Source: Desulfobacteraceae bacterium UBA2230 (GTDB taxonomy: Bacteria; Desulfobacterota; Desulfobacteria; Desulfobacterales; Desulfosarcinaceae). From it: a DNA stretch of 23,426 nucleotides. Below are positions 5,767 to 15,044 of the stretch, one piece after another. Made by a program: the position numbers and the translations under genes. Every line of letters begins with the position of its first letter. The first letter of the stretch is position 1. Under the pieces are notes generated by a model. It saw nothing but the letters and a program-made list of their open reading frames with translations, was not told the origin of the DNA and did no database searches. The stretch spans positions 6,272 through 29,697 of the forward strand of contig DDYQ01000005.1 of NCBI GenBank assembly GCA_002348005.1, given 5' to 3'.

Positions 5767-8112
5767 ATGCGAACCTTCCAAGCGAAAAACACGGCCCTGA
5801 TTTTTGGTGTGATCGGATTGATATTCGTGCTATCCGGCTGTGCGACCCAACCCAGCCCCCAACCGTCCGCAGGCCAGCATCCGCCCGTGGCGATTACGGC
5901 CGTCGATGCGGCGCAGACCGAGGATGGCGTGGAGGTTGTTGTCACGGCCGATCAGCCGCTGACTTTCTCCTCACTAAAACAGCCCGATCCACCGGCCGTT
6001 GTGCTCTACTTTCCCAATGCCACGGTCGGCCAGGTACCGGCTGAACAGGCCACCGCTCAGGAATTGATCCCGCGCATTCTGGCCCAGGATGGCAACGGCG
6101 GCAAGACCGCACGCGTCGAAGTACAGCTCGCTTCGGATGCCGCCTACGTGGCGCGGCAGGAAGGCCACACGGTGCGGTTGACCTTCACCCGGTCAGCGCC
6201 CGCCGTCAGCGAACCCGATACGACCGTTAACCCCGTGATCCAGCCCGTCGCGGCCCTCTCCCCGACCGTGCCTGTTCGCACGGCGGCGGTATCCGGGGCC
6301 CAAGGAGCGGCGGCCTGGGTCAATAAAATCGATTTTCTGAGCGAAGCCGAAGGCCGATCGACCCTTTCCATCGGCACCACCCAGACGGTTGAATACCGCG
6401 TCACGAAAAAAGAGCCTAAAAAGTTGGAAATACGCCTGCTCAACACGCGTATTCCCGAATATCGTCAACGTCCCCTGATCACCACGCGCTTCACCAGCGC
6501 CGTGGACCGTGTGGTACCCTATCAGGCGGGCAAACAAAGCAGTGAAACGATCATCGCGGTGGAACTGCGTGAAGCGGTGCCCTATGTCACCGAACAGACC
6601 GGCAATCTGCTGCTGGTCCATTTCGAAGCTTCCGGCATTCCGCCCAAGCCCATGGAGCAGGCCCAACTGCCGGCCTGGAAACAGGCCCTGAACAGCAATC
6701 AACTGGAAGCCGCCGCCTCGACTTCGCCGGCAACCATCCCGGTGGCCCTTGGGGCACCCGACAGCACGCCCGCTCCGCCCCCGCCACCGCCATCCCGGCC
6801 CGAAACAGCCGGGGAAGAGGATCTGATTCGTGAGGACATTGAAATCCGCAGCCTTCTAGCACCGCGCCAAACCCGGTACACCGGTGAAAAAATCGCCCTG
6901 GACTTCTACGAAACCGATATCAAAAACGTCTTCCGCATCCTGCGTGAAGTAAGCGGCAAAAACTTCGCCATCGACAAGGATGTCACCGGCAAGGTGACCA
7001 TGACCCTCGACAAGCCGGTGCCCTGGGACCAGGTGCTCGATCTGGTATTGCGCATGAACCAACTGGGCCTGGCCCGCGAGGGCGATATCATGCGCATCGC
7101 CACTCTGGAGACATTGAAGAAAGAAGACGATCTGCGCACGGCCAAGCTCGAGGCGCTCAAAAAAGCCCGCGAAGACGCCAAGGCTCTGGAACCGCTGGTC
7201 ACGCGCTACTTCCCGGTAAGTTATGCCAATGCCAAAAGCGACGTGCAGCCGCACATCGAAAAAATTCTCTCCAGCGGACGCGGCAGCGTCACGGTGGACG
7301 ACAAGAACAACCAGGTGATCGTTACCGATACCGTCGCCATCGTACGGCAGGCCGAACAGATCATCGCCCGCATCGACAAGGTCACGTCACAGGTGGTGAT
7401 CGAGGCGCGGGTGGTCGAGGTTATCGACAATTTCTCCAAAGAACTGGGAATTACCTGGAACATGTCCTACGGACCGGGTATCATTCCTGGGTTGAACTGG
7501 AACGCCACGACCGACGCCGCCATGAATTTTCCCTCGCAGTCCGATTCCAATATCGGCATCAGCTTCTCACGGCTTTCAGGCGTACCCTTCGTGCTCAATG
7601 CCCGCTTGAACGCCTTGGAGACCACCGGTCAGGGCCGCATTCTATCGTCCCCCAAAATTCTGACCCTGGACAACAAAAAGGCCAAGATCAAGCAGGGCGT
7701 GGAGGTGGGATACCTGGAGCGTGACTCGGCGGGCGGTTCCTCGGTTAAGTTCAAAAATGTCGATTTGCTGCTGGAAGTCACCCCTCATGTCACGCCCGAC
7801 AACCGCGTTTCGCTGGTTATTTTTATCACCAAAAACGATATCTCCGGCATCCTTAATGGAGTGCCTTCGGTGGCCTCCAACGAAGCCCAGACCGAGTTGC
7901 TGGTCAATGACGGCGATACGGTGGTGATCGGCGGCATTATCAAAAAATCGGAAAATATGGGCGAAGAAGCCTTTCCCGGCCTTTCCAAGATTCCTTTACT
8001 CGGCTGGGCGTTTAAAAACAGGACCGACAAGACGCAGAGCAATGAACTGCTGATTTTCATCACGCCCCGCATCGTGCAACTGGAACAGGCGGCGACGCAG
8101 TCGAATTTATAA
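5767..8112 (+). CDS. pilQ: type IV pilus secretin PilQ (lipoprotein form)
   Basis: Outer-membrane secretin of 781 residues forming the gated pore through which the pilus passes. The signal peptide ends in LSGC, so Cys25 is probably acylated, unlike classical PilQ of gammaproteobacteria. Domains in order: AMIN 1 (about 38-135) and AMIN 2 (about 182-290), which bind peptidoglycan; a Pro-rich linker (about 333-352); the STN/N0 domain (about 372-452, IALDFYETDIKNVFRIL); secretin N1 (about 477-550, VTRYFPVSYANA); and the secretin barrel (about 552-775) with LNALETTGQGRILSSPKI and FPGLSKIPLLGWAF. All expected parts are intact. It follows pilP after a single base, so expression is presumably coupled. 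Confidence 0.97.
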   Translation: MRTFQAKNTALIFGVIGLIFVLSGCATQPSPQPSAGQHPPVAITAVDAAQTEDGVEVVVTADQPLTFSSLKQPDPPAVVLYFPNATVGQVPAEQATAQELIPRILAQDGNGGKTARVEVQLASDAAYVARQEGHTVRLTFTRSAPAVSEPDTTVNPVIQPVAALSPTVPVRTAAVSGAQGAAAWVNKIDFLSEAEGRSTLSIGTTQTVEYRVTKKEPKKLEIRLLNTRIPEYRQRPLITTRFTSAVDRVVPYQAGKQSSETIIAVELREAVPYVTEQTGNLLLVHFEASGIPPKPMEQAQLPAWKQALNSNQLEAAASTSPATIPVALGAPDSTPAPPPPPPSRPETAGEEDLIREDIEIRSLLAPRQTRYTGEKIALDFYETDIKNVFRILREVSGKNFAIDKDVTGKVTMTLDKPVPWDQVLDLVLRMNQLGLAREGDIMRIATLETLKKEDDLRTAKLEALKKAREDAKALEPLVTRYFPVSYANAKSDVQPHIEKILSSGRGSVTVDDKNNQVIVTDTVAIVRQAEQIIARIDKVTSQVVIEARVVEVIDNFSKELGITWNMSYGPGIIPGLNWNATTDAAMNFPSQSDSNIGISFSRLSGVPFVLNARLNALETTGQGRILSSPKILTLDNKKAKIKQGVEVGYLERDSAGGSSVKFKNVDLLLEVTPHVTPDNRVSLVIFITKNDISGILNGVPSVASNEAQTELLVNDGDTVVIGGIIKKSENMGEEAFPGLSKIPLLGWAFKNRTDKTQSNELLIFITPRIVQLEQAATQSNL

Positions 8113-8143
8113 TTCAACGGGTTTAGAAAGGATGGCGTGCTCC

Positions 8144-8746
8144 ATGCAACGAACGGCGATTTCGATCACGATGATCCTGGCTTTGCTTTCAGGTTCGGGT
8201 CTTTTCGGCTGCTCTGGCAGTGATGTGCTGGATGAAAGATCGGATACATGGGTGCTGACTGAATATACGATTGAAGATTGCACTGGGGAAGGAAACGATA
8301 TCGATGTCTTCTCCTGGCCTGATTGCGACGGCGATCCAGCCACTGAAGACCCTGAAGATAGTCTTTGCGGTGTCACCGGAGCAATAACCATAAAGAGTGC
8401 TTCAACGGCGCCTTTTATTCGGCTGGAAAGCTATAGGGTCGACTATATTCCCAAGAGCAGCCCACTGTGGTCCGGGGGTACCGCGCTGCCACCTGCACTT
8501 GATGCCCCGGAGCGGGTTGAACAGACCGTCGATATACCGACCAACAGCACGGTCACCATACCGATACCCAACATCATGACCATCGATACGAAGCTAAATT
8601 ATTGGTTCCAGGATGGCGGCGACACCTTCGCGCACGGGCTCTATGTGATCAGAATCACTTTTTACGGTATCGATGAAAACGATCAGGATGTGAAATTACA
8701 ATACGATACAGTTGTTCGCTTGATGGATGTGGATACCTGCCCATGA
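8144..8746 (+). CDS. uncharacterised lipoprotein ending the pil operon
   Basis: I do not recognise this 200-residue protein. It has a clear lipoprotein signal: a hydrophobic stretch ending in LFGC, with Cys23 as the likely acylated residue. The mature part has four more cysteines (three in the first third and one at the C-terminal DTCP), which could make two disulfides. An acidic stretch, DCDGDPATEDPEDS, resembles a calcium-binding loop. The rest looks beta-rich. The start is probably the ATG at 8144, about 11 bases after AAAGGA; the ATG at 8132 touches that ribosome-binding site and is less likely. It begins 31 bases after pilQ and is followed by a terminator, so it is probably made with the secretin. 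A role in secretin assembly or surface exposure is inference only. Confidence 0.85.
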   Translation: MQRTAISITMILALLSGSGLFGCSGSDVLDERSDTWVLTEYTIEDCTGEGNDIDVFSWPDCDGDPATEDPEDSLCGVTGAITIKSASTAPFIRLESYRVDYIPKSSPLWSGGTALPPALDAPERVEQTVDIPTNSTVTIPIPNIMTIDTKLNYWFQDGGDTFAHGLYVIRITFYGIDENDQDVKLQYDTVVRLMDVDTCP

Positions 8747-8758
8747 TCCTGATCTCTC

Positions 8759-8795
8759 AAAAAAACCTTCTGGATGGAGTCCAGGGGCTTTCTTT
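8759..8795. terminator. bidirectional rho-independent terminator
   Basis: An 8-base-pair stem (8767-8774 with 8780-8787, including two G-T wobbles) closes a 5-base loop. On the plus strand it is followed by CTTTCTTT and ends the pil operon. On the minus strand the same stem is followed by seven T residues (complement of the A run 8759-8765) and ends the TPR gene transcript. It sits exactly between two convergent genes. Confidence 0.7.
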
Positions 8796-8808
8796 ACAAA
8801 AGGGGAGC

Positions 8809-9561
8809 TCATCTTATCGAAGATAATCGCTGTTTAGCCTTGGCGGCCAGAGAACTTTCGGACGGCGCCAGGTCGATGACCGACTCATACGTGTAGCGGG
8901 CCTGGTCGAAGCGTCCCACCAGAAGATACGCTTCGGCCAGGTCGAAATGGATTTCGGGCACCTTGGGAGCCTGCTGGACGGCCCGCTCCAGGTAGCGTAA
9001 AGCCAGGCTGCCCTGGTTCATGGCCAGGTAGGTACGGCCGATGCCGTACAGCGCATTGACGAAATCGGGTTGGATCTTGAGGGCTTCCTTGTAATAATCG
9101 AGAGACTTGGCGTAGTCTCCTTTGCGGTAGTACGCGATGCCCAGGTTGGACAACGGATAGTGGGGCGTCGCGTAGAGCACGTCCCGGGTGATTTCTTTGA
9201 AGACGGCGATGGCGGCGTCCCACTGCTCCAGGGACAGATAGGCGCTGCCCAGATTGTTTCGCGCGGGCGCATACTCGGGCTTCAGGGCGATCGCCCGTTT
9301 GAAGTGCGCCACGGCGTCGGTCATGCGCTCTTTTGCCATGTAGCAGATCCCCAGGTCATTGTGCACGTAGGGATCATCCGGATCAATCTTTTCGGCCTTG
9401 AGCAGTTCCCGCAGAGCGGCGGTATAATCGCCCTGACGCATGTAGGCTTCGCCGATTTCACGCGTCGCCTCGGCCATCTGAATGTTCTTCTGCGCAGTTT
9501 GCTGAGCAGCGCAGGCCGCCAGCAGTCCCAGACATGCAATCGCGATCCAGTACCGTTTCAT
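8809..9561 (-). CDS. TPR lipoprotein, PilF/PilW-like
   Basis: Lipoprotein of 250 residues with lipobox LLAAC (Cys17) followed by six tandem tetratricopeptide repeats covering about residues 31-240; examples are LGICYMAKERMTDAVAHFKRAIALKP and LGIAYYRKGDYAKSLDYYKEAL. This is the architecture of PilF/PilW/Tgl, outer-membrane lipoproteins that help the PilQ secretin multimerise. The position, end-to-end against the pilMNOPQ operon, supports that role. Generic TPR lipoproteins are common, so the specific function is inference. I chose the ATG at 9561, preceded by GCAGGG; an in-frame TTG at 9576 would lengthen the signal only slightly. The gap to the upstream LysM gene is 79 bases, and cotranscription is likely. 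Confidence 0.88.
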   Translation of the reverse strand: MKRYWIAIACLGLLAACAAQQTAQKNIQMAEATREIGEAYMRQGDYTAALRELLKAEKIDPDDPYVHNDLGICYMAKERMTDAVAHFKRAIALKPEYAPARNNLGSAYLSLEQWDAAIAVFKEITRDVLYATPHYPLSNLGIAYYRKGDYAKSLDYYKEALKIQPDFVNALYGIGRTYLAMNQGSLALRYLERAVQQAPKVPEIHFDLAEAYLLVGRFDQARYTYESVIDLAPSESSLAAKAKQRLSSIR

Positions 9562-9640
9562 TATCCCTGCCGTCAATATGATTTAAGGTCTACCGGAAGA
9601 TCAACACCCACACTTCACTTCGCTTTGGGTCGGATTCTTC

Positions 9641-11470
9641 TCACCAGGTGACCAGCGCAATATTCTCCATGACCAGAAGGTCGGTGAGCGCCGGGTGCAG
9701 GTCAGCCGGGCAGAGCAGTATGCGCTCGCCGGATGCCTTGCGGTACAATACGCCCGGAAAAGCGATGGCCGTATTGTATTCGGCCGGCCGCCGGGCTGCC
9801 AGAAAGCTGGGGTTGTCTTCAAAATCGAGTTGCAACATGGCCAGAAGCCGGCGGGCGATCACGGAATAACTGTCCTGGGCAGTGATCTGGACCACCAGGG
9901 GCCCCGACTGACGGATCGCTTCCAGTGCGTCTCCGTACAGATCGCCGAAGTCAATCAAAATTTCCCGGCCCTGCCCGGCCGTGAGCAGGTGCGCATAGGC
10001 TTGCACCTGAACGCCGCCGTAGGGAAAGGACACCGGAACATTCGGGGCGTAAGCAAAGCCCAGGGCGCGGGCCAGATTGCGCACAAAATCCTTCTGGCTG
10101 GCGGGAGCCAGCGCCAGGATGTTCTTGACCGCATGACGTTGCCCCTCTTCGCCGGTCCCGGCGACGATGCCCTGGCCTTCCGGAAGAATTTCCTTGAGCA
10201 CAATATTGCGCTGCTCCAGATATCGACGGATCGAATCGGGCGTTTGTTCGGCGGCATTGCCGATCGGCGTAACGCAGAGGGCGCGCTGATCGACATCCGG
10301 CTTGATCCAGCGCGCGCGCACCATGACCCGCACCCCATTGTCCTCAAAGACCAGTTCGGAGCCCTCGGCGGCCTGCTTTTCCTCTCCCAGGGCTTCGAAG
10401 ATGGCGGCCACAATCTCCTGCGTGGACGCCTGGGCATCGATGGCCGCTATTTTGATGGTGGGCCAGGCCGCGGCGGCCTGCTGGCGGTCCATGCCCATGA
10501 TGGTTTCCTGTGTGGCGAAAAGGATCTTCTCTTCAGGCGCCACGGTAAGCAGCGGGTAGCGAGACAAATCGATTTCGAAATCTTCTTCTCCAGGGTTCGG
10601 CAGATAATAGGTACCCTTGGTGGCCAGCTGACCGCCAACTGCCGCGGCGGCCTGCTCCAATGTTGAGTGGGCGATTTCCACGGACGCCGTTCCGGCAGAG
10701 GGTGCGGATTGTTCTTCGGAGCGGACCGGCGCGCTGTCAGGAATTACTTCACGTGAATTGCCTGTCTCCTCATGCAATCCGGCATACCAGCTCTGCCCGC
10801 GGATCGCAGGATCGGGCAGGTAAATCCGTTGTCCGGCATAGATCAAATTCAGATCGCTGATCTGGGGATTGGCCTCCTGGAACAGTTTGACGCCTTCCTG
10901 GTAGGCCTTGCTGCCATAGTGTCCATACTGCCTGGCGATCAGCCGCGACACGGTGTCACCGGGTTGAACCTTATAGGGCGCCGAATGCTGTCGCACGGCC
11001 TCGGTCACCTTGTCGAGCGTGACGAAGGGAATCGTGACCATTCCGCTGGCTTGTCCGGTCAGCGTGCCGTGTTCCAATTGCTTCAACGGAATATCAATGG
11101 TTTCGCCGGGCCGCAGCATGTCGATATCACGGATATGCGGGTTGAGCCGTGCAAAAATACCGGTAAAATCACGGAAGTCGTTGTGGGCGATTTCGCCCTT
11201 CTGGCGGAAAATCTTGAGCACCCAGTCGCCTTCCTGCACCGTGTAGGGTTCACACAGGATGTCCCAACCGCGGTCGTAGCGGATGATATAGTTCTTATAG
11301 AGCAGGCCGCTGGCCACGCCCGAAGGGGGCATCGCCAGCGGCAGAACGATCATCAAAGCGCTCCACAGCACCTTCCGCAGGATCGTCACAGGCGAACATT
11401 CGCCATTTGCGTTCAGCGTCATTTTTCTTCGTTGAGGCGCCGCCGATGCGGCCGATAGCGGGCTTTTCAT
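9641..11470 (-). CDS. exported protein with two LysM domains
   Basis: A 609-residue protein with a signal sequence (hydrophobic about 34-50, likely cleavage near VASG) and two LysM peptidoglycan-binding domains: about residues 75-130 (EPYTVQEGDWVLKIF ... LRPGETIDIP) and 165-220 (APYKVQPGDTVSRLI ... IYAGQRIYLP). The first has a long insertion between its halves. Residues of about 280-609 form a region I cannot assign. It is not an obvious hydrolase: no NlpC/P60 or M23 motif is visible. The ATG at 11470 overlaps the thrC stop by four bases (ATGA); a second ATG at residue 17 would give a more compact signal peptide. Probably a periplasmic cell-wall-associated protein. Its coupling to serS-thrC is odd, since no functional link is evident. 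Confidence 0.85.
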   Translation of the reverse strand: MKSPLSAASAAPQRRKMTLNANGECSPVTILRKVLWSALMIVLPLAMPPSGVASGLLYKNYIIRYDRGWDILCEPYTVQEGDWVLKIFRQKGEIAHNDFRDFTGIFARLNPHIRDIDMLRPGETIDIPLKQLEHGTLTGQASGMVTIPFVTLDKVTEAVRQHSAPYKVQPGDTVSRLIARQYGHYGSKAYQEGVKLFQEANPQISDLNLIYAGQRIYLPDPAIRGQSWYAGLHEETGNSREVIPDSAPVRSEEQSAPSAGTASVEIAHSTLEQAAAAVGGQLATKGTYYLPNPGEEDFEIDLSRYPLLTVAPEEKILFATQETIMGMDRQQAAAAWPTIKIAAIDAQASTQEIVAAIFEALGEEKQAAEGSELVFEDNGVRVMVRARWIKPDVDQRALCVTPIGNAAEQTPDSIRRYLEQRNIVLKEILPEGQGIVAGTGEEGQRHAVKNILALAPASQKDFVRNLARALGFAYAPNVPVSFPYGGVQVQAYAHLLTAGQGREILIDFGDLYGDALEAIRQSGPLVVQITAQDSYSVIARRLLAMLQLDFEDNPSFLAARRPAEYNTAIAFPGVLYRKASGERILLCPADLHPALTDLLVMENIALVTW

Positions 11471-12981
11471 GGCATACCGAGTGTTTTTTTTCGCAGTTTC
11501 AGATCAGTAGCGATGGCTTCGGTAATCACGCGCAGGAAGCGATTCAGATCTTCGCCCTGCAGGGGTCGGCCCGGTGCAGGCACCTTTTCCAAAGTTGGCG
11601 GAGACATGAATTTGGGTGCGTTGATCAGGTCGCCGTCGGGGACGATATCGAATTCGGCCGGGAAGCGGTTTTCGAAGTACAGCTCCTGAAATCCAGCAAA
11701 TTTGAGCGCGTGCGCGGTAGCATCCACCACCGCCGTCTCCGCGGGCGTGACGACGCCCTGCTGAACAGCCTGGTACAAACCGGCCAGGCACTCGCCTCCG
11801 TGGGTACAGGCGATATGGCCGTTGCGGTTGGCCCGCAGCTGCCAGTCCATGATGGCCTGCTCGGTGACTTGAATGAAGAAGACCCGCTCGCGACCGGCCA
11901 GCTCATTATACGTTTCCACCAGTTGAATGACCCGCGGCATCGAAACCGGGTTACCGATCATGGCCGCCTGAGCAACCGACGCCCGCACCGTCTGGGGTAC
12001 GAAGCGGCGGCGCGAAGGTTCGGCCTGATAGTATTGGTAAACCGGATCGGCATGCGCGGACTGCACACCGATGATCTTGGGCAGGCCGGTGATGATGCCG
12101 GCCCGCAGGAACTTGATGAAGCCGTTCATGACGGCTGTAATATTACCGGCATTGCCGATGGGCACCACGATGACCTTGTCATCCAGCAGATACTCGAATT
12201 CCTGGGCGATTTCGTACGAATACGATTCCTGGCCCAGAATGCGCCAGGCGTTCTTGGAATTGAGCAGGGCCACTTCGTACTGTTCGGAAAGGGCTTCGAC
12301 CACCTTCATACAGTCGTCGAAAACACCCGGTATTTCGAAGACCCGCGCGCCGCTGCCCAGCGGTTGCGAAAGCTGCTGGGGGGTCACTTTTTTGTGGGGC
12401 AGCAATACCGCCGATTTGATGTGCGGTTTAAGGTAGGCGGCGTAGAGTGCCGCCGAAGCCGAAGTATCCCCCGTGCTGGCGCATACCGCCAGAATTTCCG
12501 AAGCCTGGCCGCTTTGAATCAGGAAATTGATATAGCTCAGGGCGCTGGCCATGCCGCGGTCTTTAAATGAGGCGCTCGGATTCTGCCCGTCGTTTTTGAA
12601 GAAAAACCGCGCGCCGACCGCAGATTGCAGGACGGTGTTGGCTTCTATGGCTGGCGTGTGCCCCTCGCCCAGATAAACCACCGACTCCAGCGGGATCACC
12701 GGTCCGATAAATTCATGGAAGCGGTAAATCCCTTTAAGCGGCGGAAGGGTGAGCATGCGGCGATAATCAAAAATGCGGTGCCATTTTTCAGCCGCAATCG
12801 TGCCGAGCCGCTGAAAATCCTGATCCTGAATCAAGAGAACCTTGCCGCACTGCGGACAGGTGTAAAGCAGTTTTTTAATATCGTATTCGGCCGTACATCC
12901 CAGACAGCGATAGACCAGTCGGCCGGAGGGTTTTGGGATGAGGTGGGGCTGGATCTCCGGTGGGAATGCTTCGATCCTCAT
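11467..12981 (-). CDS. thrC: threonine synthase
   Basis: PLP enzyme converting O-phosphohomoserine to threonine, 504 residues. The N-terminus carries a zinc-ribbon-like CLGC...CPQC (Cys26, 29, 42 and 45) not present in E. coli ThrC. The PLP-binding lysine is K140 in [10 protein letters not shown], and the phosphate-binding loop is GNAGN (276-280). The motif [11 protein letters not shown] (168-178) is typical of threonine synthase. The ATG overlaps the serS stop by four bases and its own stop overlaps the LysM-gene start, so the three genes are translationally linked. The long C-terminal part after residue 400 fits the longer ThrC forms. No lesion is seen. Confidence 0.94.
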   Translation of the reverse strand: MRIEAFPPEIQPHLIPKPSGRLVYRCLGCTAEYDIKKLLYTCPQCGKVLLIQDQDFQRLGTIAAEKWHRIFDYRRMLTLPPLKGIYRFHEFIGPVIPLESVVYLGEGHTPAIEANTVLQSAVGARFFFKNDGQNPSASFKDRGMASALSYINFLIQSGQASEILAVCASTGDTSASAALYAAYLKPHIKSAVLLPHKKVTPQQLSQPLGSGARVFEIPGVFDDCMKVVEALSEQYEVALLNSKNAWRILGQESYSYEIAQEFEYLLDDKVIVVPIGNAGNITAVMNGFIKFLRAGIITGLPKIIGVQSAHADPVYQYYQAEPSRRRFVPQTVRASVAQAAMIGNPVSMPRVIQLVETYNELAGRERVFFIQVTEQAIMDWQLRANRNGHIACTHGGECLAGLYQAVQQGVVTPAETAVVDATAHALKFAGFQELYFENRFPAEFDIVPDGDLINAPKFMSPPTLEKVPAPGRPLQGEDLNRFLRVITEAIATDLKLRKKTLGMP

Positions 12982-14252
12982 GAAGCGATATACTCCTTTC
13001 CACCCATGTAGGGACGCAGCGCCCCGGGAATGAACACCCGGCCGTCGGACCGTTGACAGTTTTCCAGCAAAGCGGCCACGGTGCGTCCTACCGCGAGCCC
13101 CGAACCGTTCAACGTATGCACCAGCTGGGTACCTTTCTGGCCTTTACGCTTGAAGCGGATGTTGGCTCTGCGGGACTGAAAATCTTCAAAATTACTGCAG
13201 GACGAGATCTCCCGGTAGGCATTCTGCCCTGGCATCCACACTTCGATATCGTAGGTCTTGGCGGAAGAGAAGCCCAGGTCCCCGGTGCACAGCGCTATAA
13301 CACGGTAAGGCAACCCCAGACGCTGCAAAATGGTTTCGGCATCAAGCAGCAGACGATCCAGCTCCTGATAAGAGTTTTCCGGGGTGCTGAACTTGACCAG
13401 CTCCACCTTGTTGAATTGATGTTGCCGTATCAACCCGCGCGTGTCCTTGCCGTAAGACCCGGCTTCAGACCGGAAGCAGGGCGTATAGGCGGTATATTTA
13501 ACCGGCAATTGCTCTTCGGCAAGTACTTCATCCTGATGGATATTGGTGACCGGAACTTCAGCGGTCGGCACCAGGAAGTAATCCCAGTTTTCCAATTTGA
13601 AAAGGTCCGCTTCGAATTTGGGCAACTGGCCGGTATTGGTCATGGATTGGCGGTTGACGATAAAAGGCGGCAGTACTTCGGTGTAGCCATGCTCAGTGGT
13701 GTGGATATCGAGCATAAATCCGATCAAAGCGCGTTCCAGCAATGCTCCAGCTCCTAGATAGAGTGGAAAGCGCGCGCCGGTGATGCGTGCTGCACGGCCG
13801 AAATCCAGAATCTTCAACTGCTCCCCGATATCCCAGTGCGCTTGGGGAGTGAAATCGAAAACAGGCGGCGTTCCTACCGTTTTGATCACCGGGTTGTCAT
13901 TTTCATTCCGACCCACCGGTACGCTGGGGTGCGGAATGTTGGGAATACTCATCAAAATGGCATTCAAGCCGGCTTCGTGGGTGGCCAGAGACTGATCCAG
14001 AGATTTGATGCGCTCGCCCACCGACCGCATTTCGGACATCATGGATTCGGCTGAGACGCCCTGCTTCTTCAACGCGGCGATCTCATCGGAGACCGTATTG
14101 CGCCGGTGCCGCAAGGTTTCGACCTCGGCCAGAACCGCTTTTCGGCGGCTGTCGGCTTCGTTGAAGGCTGTCCAGTCCACGACGGCGCCGCGATTGTCCA
14201 TCGCCTGCCGGACGCTGTCTAAATTCTGTCTCACGAACTTGATTTCTAACAT
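12978..14252 (-). CDS. serS: seryl-tRNA synthetase
   Basis: Class II aminoacyl-tRNA synthetase charging tRNA-Ser (and tRNA-Sec), 424 residues, close to the usual 425-430. The N-terminal antiparallel coiled-coil arm that grips the tRNA long variable arm covers about residues 30-100. The catalytic core shows motif 2, [21 protein letters not shown], and motif 3, [18 protein letters not shown], before the conserved C-terminal ending [12 protein letters not shown] chose the ATG at 14252 ([12 protein letters not shown]), with AAGG seven bases upstream. The reading frame stays open upstream to 14636, but that extension does not resemble SerS and overlaps the divergent gene. First gene of the serS-thrC-LysM-TPR operon. 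Confidence 0.97.
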   Translation of the reverse strand: MLEIKFVRQNLDSVRQAMDNRGAVVDWTAFNEADSRRKAVLAEVETLRHRRNTVSDEIAALKKQGVSAESMMSEMRSVGERIKSLDQSLATHEAGLNAILMSIPNIPHPSVPVGRNENDNPVIKTVGTPPVFDFTPQAHWDIGEQLKILDFGRAARITGARFPLYLGAGALLERALIGFMLDIHTTEHGYTEVLPPFIVNRQSMTNTGQLPKFEADLFKLENWDYFLVPTAEVPVTNIHQDEVLAEEQLPVKYTAYTPCFRSEAGSYGKDTRGLIRQHQFNKVELVKFSTPENSYQELDRLLLDAETILQRLGLPYRVIALCTGDLGFSSAKTYDIEVWMPGQNAYREISSCSNFEDFQSRRANIRFKRKGQKGTQLVHTLNGSGLAVGRTVAALLENCQRSDGRVFIPGALRPYMGGKEYIAS

Positions 14253-14352
14253 GAGAATCCTTATAATTCCTCTTGCTTGTTTTCCGACGCTGATCTGCGG
14301 AAAAGCAGGCCGCGGGCGGTTGAATTGATGCCCGGGTGATGTCAGTGCCTCG

Positions 14353-14381
14353 AATGTACTGGAATATGGCATGTTGGTCAA
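14353..14381 (-). promoter_or_regulatory. sigma70-like promoter of the serS operon
   Basis: On the minus strand, a -35 TTGACC (14381-14376, five of six consensus bases) and a -10 TACATT (14358-14353, four of six) are 17 bases apart. Transcription would start near 14346, leaving a leader of about 95 bases before the serS ATG. I see no T-box in the leader. Confidence 0.55.
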
Positions 14382-14444
14382 TCCTGATTGTGATTGAAAA
14401 AGAACCTCTGCAGCGGGTGAATTCAAAAGGCAGGTGAGTAAAAC

Positions 14445-15032
14445 ATGGAGGAGAACCGAGACAGGAAGCAGGAAATCCGGAATGAAATGGCGCTCAGGAT
14501 CGCGAACCTCAAGCCAGAGGAGATCGCCGCCCGTACCCAGGCTATAGAGAACCGATTGTTTGAATTCGCGAACTATCTCGAAGCCCGCATCGCCCTCCTC
14601 TACTTGCCGGTCAGCGGAGAGGTGGATACGAAGCAAATCATCCGCCGCAGCTTTATGTATAACAAGATCATCGTGTTGCCGGCCTTCGCGCTGGAACCGA
14701 ACAAAACGGCCCTAATGAAGGTCGACGATCTCACCCGCGATTTGACTGCAGGACCCCGCGGCAATCTCGAACCCAACCCGTCCCGCTGCAAACCCGTGCC
14801 ACTCGACTGCCTGGATATCGCCATTATCCCGGGGATCGCAATGGACGAAAAAGGCGGCCGCCTGGGGACCGGCCAGGGATATTACGATCGGTTGATTCCC
14901 GAATTGCCGGTCACCACCCGCAAGGTCGGTCTGGTTTTCGAGGCCCAGATACTGCCGGTGATTCCATTGGAATCCCATGACAAGCACGTCGATATCGTCA
15001 TCACCGAGAGCCGTATCATCTACAAAATTTGA
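14445..15032 (+). CDS. 5-formyltetrahydrofolate cyclo-ligase
   Basis: Also called 5,10-methenyltetrahydrofolate synthetase (E. coli YgfA/FauA). It uses ATP to convert 5-formyl-THF to 5,10-methenyl-THF, returning the stored folate to the one-carbon pool. The protein has 195 residues, the normal length. The family signature is the nucleotide/folate loop [16 protein letters not shown] (134-149), and the N-terminal basic helix RKQEIRNEM fits the phosphate-contacting region. The ATG at 14445 follows an AGGCAGGTGAG ribosome-binding region. It is divergent from serS; I found no strong promoter for it in the 192-base gap. Its stop codon lies at the start of the structured gap that may encode 6S RNA, a known neighbour of this gene in proteobacteria. 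Confidence 0.95.
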   Translation: MEENRDRKQEIRNEMALRIANLKPEEIAARTQAIENRLFEFANYLEARIALLYLPVSGEVDTKQIIRRSFMYNKIIVLPAFALEPNKTALMKVDDLTRDLTAGPRGNLEPNPSRCKPVPLDCLDIAIIPGIAMDEKGGRLGTGQGYYDRLIPELPVTTRKVGLVFEAQILPVIPLESHDKHVDIVITESRIIYKI

Positions 15033-15044
15033 TATAGAAAGCAA

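Noticed and set aside
11407..12570. Long open frame (387 codons) on the plus strand opposite thrC, and similar ones at 9695-10666, 16831-17706, 19061-19858 (plus) and 2713-3615 (minus)
   Set aside because: Each lies opposite a firmly identified gene, has no recognisable protein or ribosome-binding site, and is the expected by-product of GC-rich codon use in the real gene.
14253..14636. N-terminal extension of seryl-tRNA synthetase
   Set aside because: The frame stays open but the extension is unlike SerS. The ATG at 14252 has a ribosome-binding site and gives the normal length, and the extension would overlap the divergent cyclo-ligase gene.
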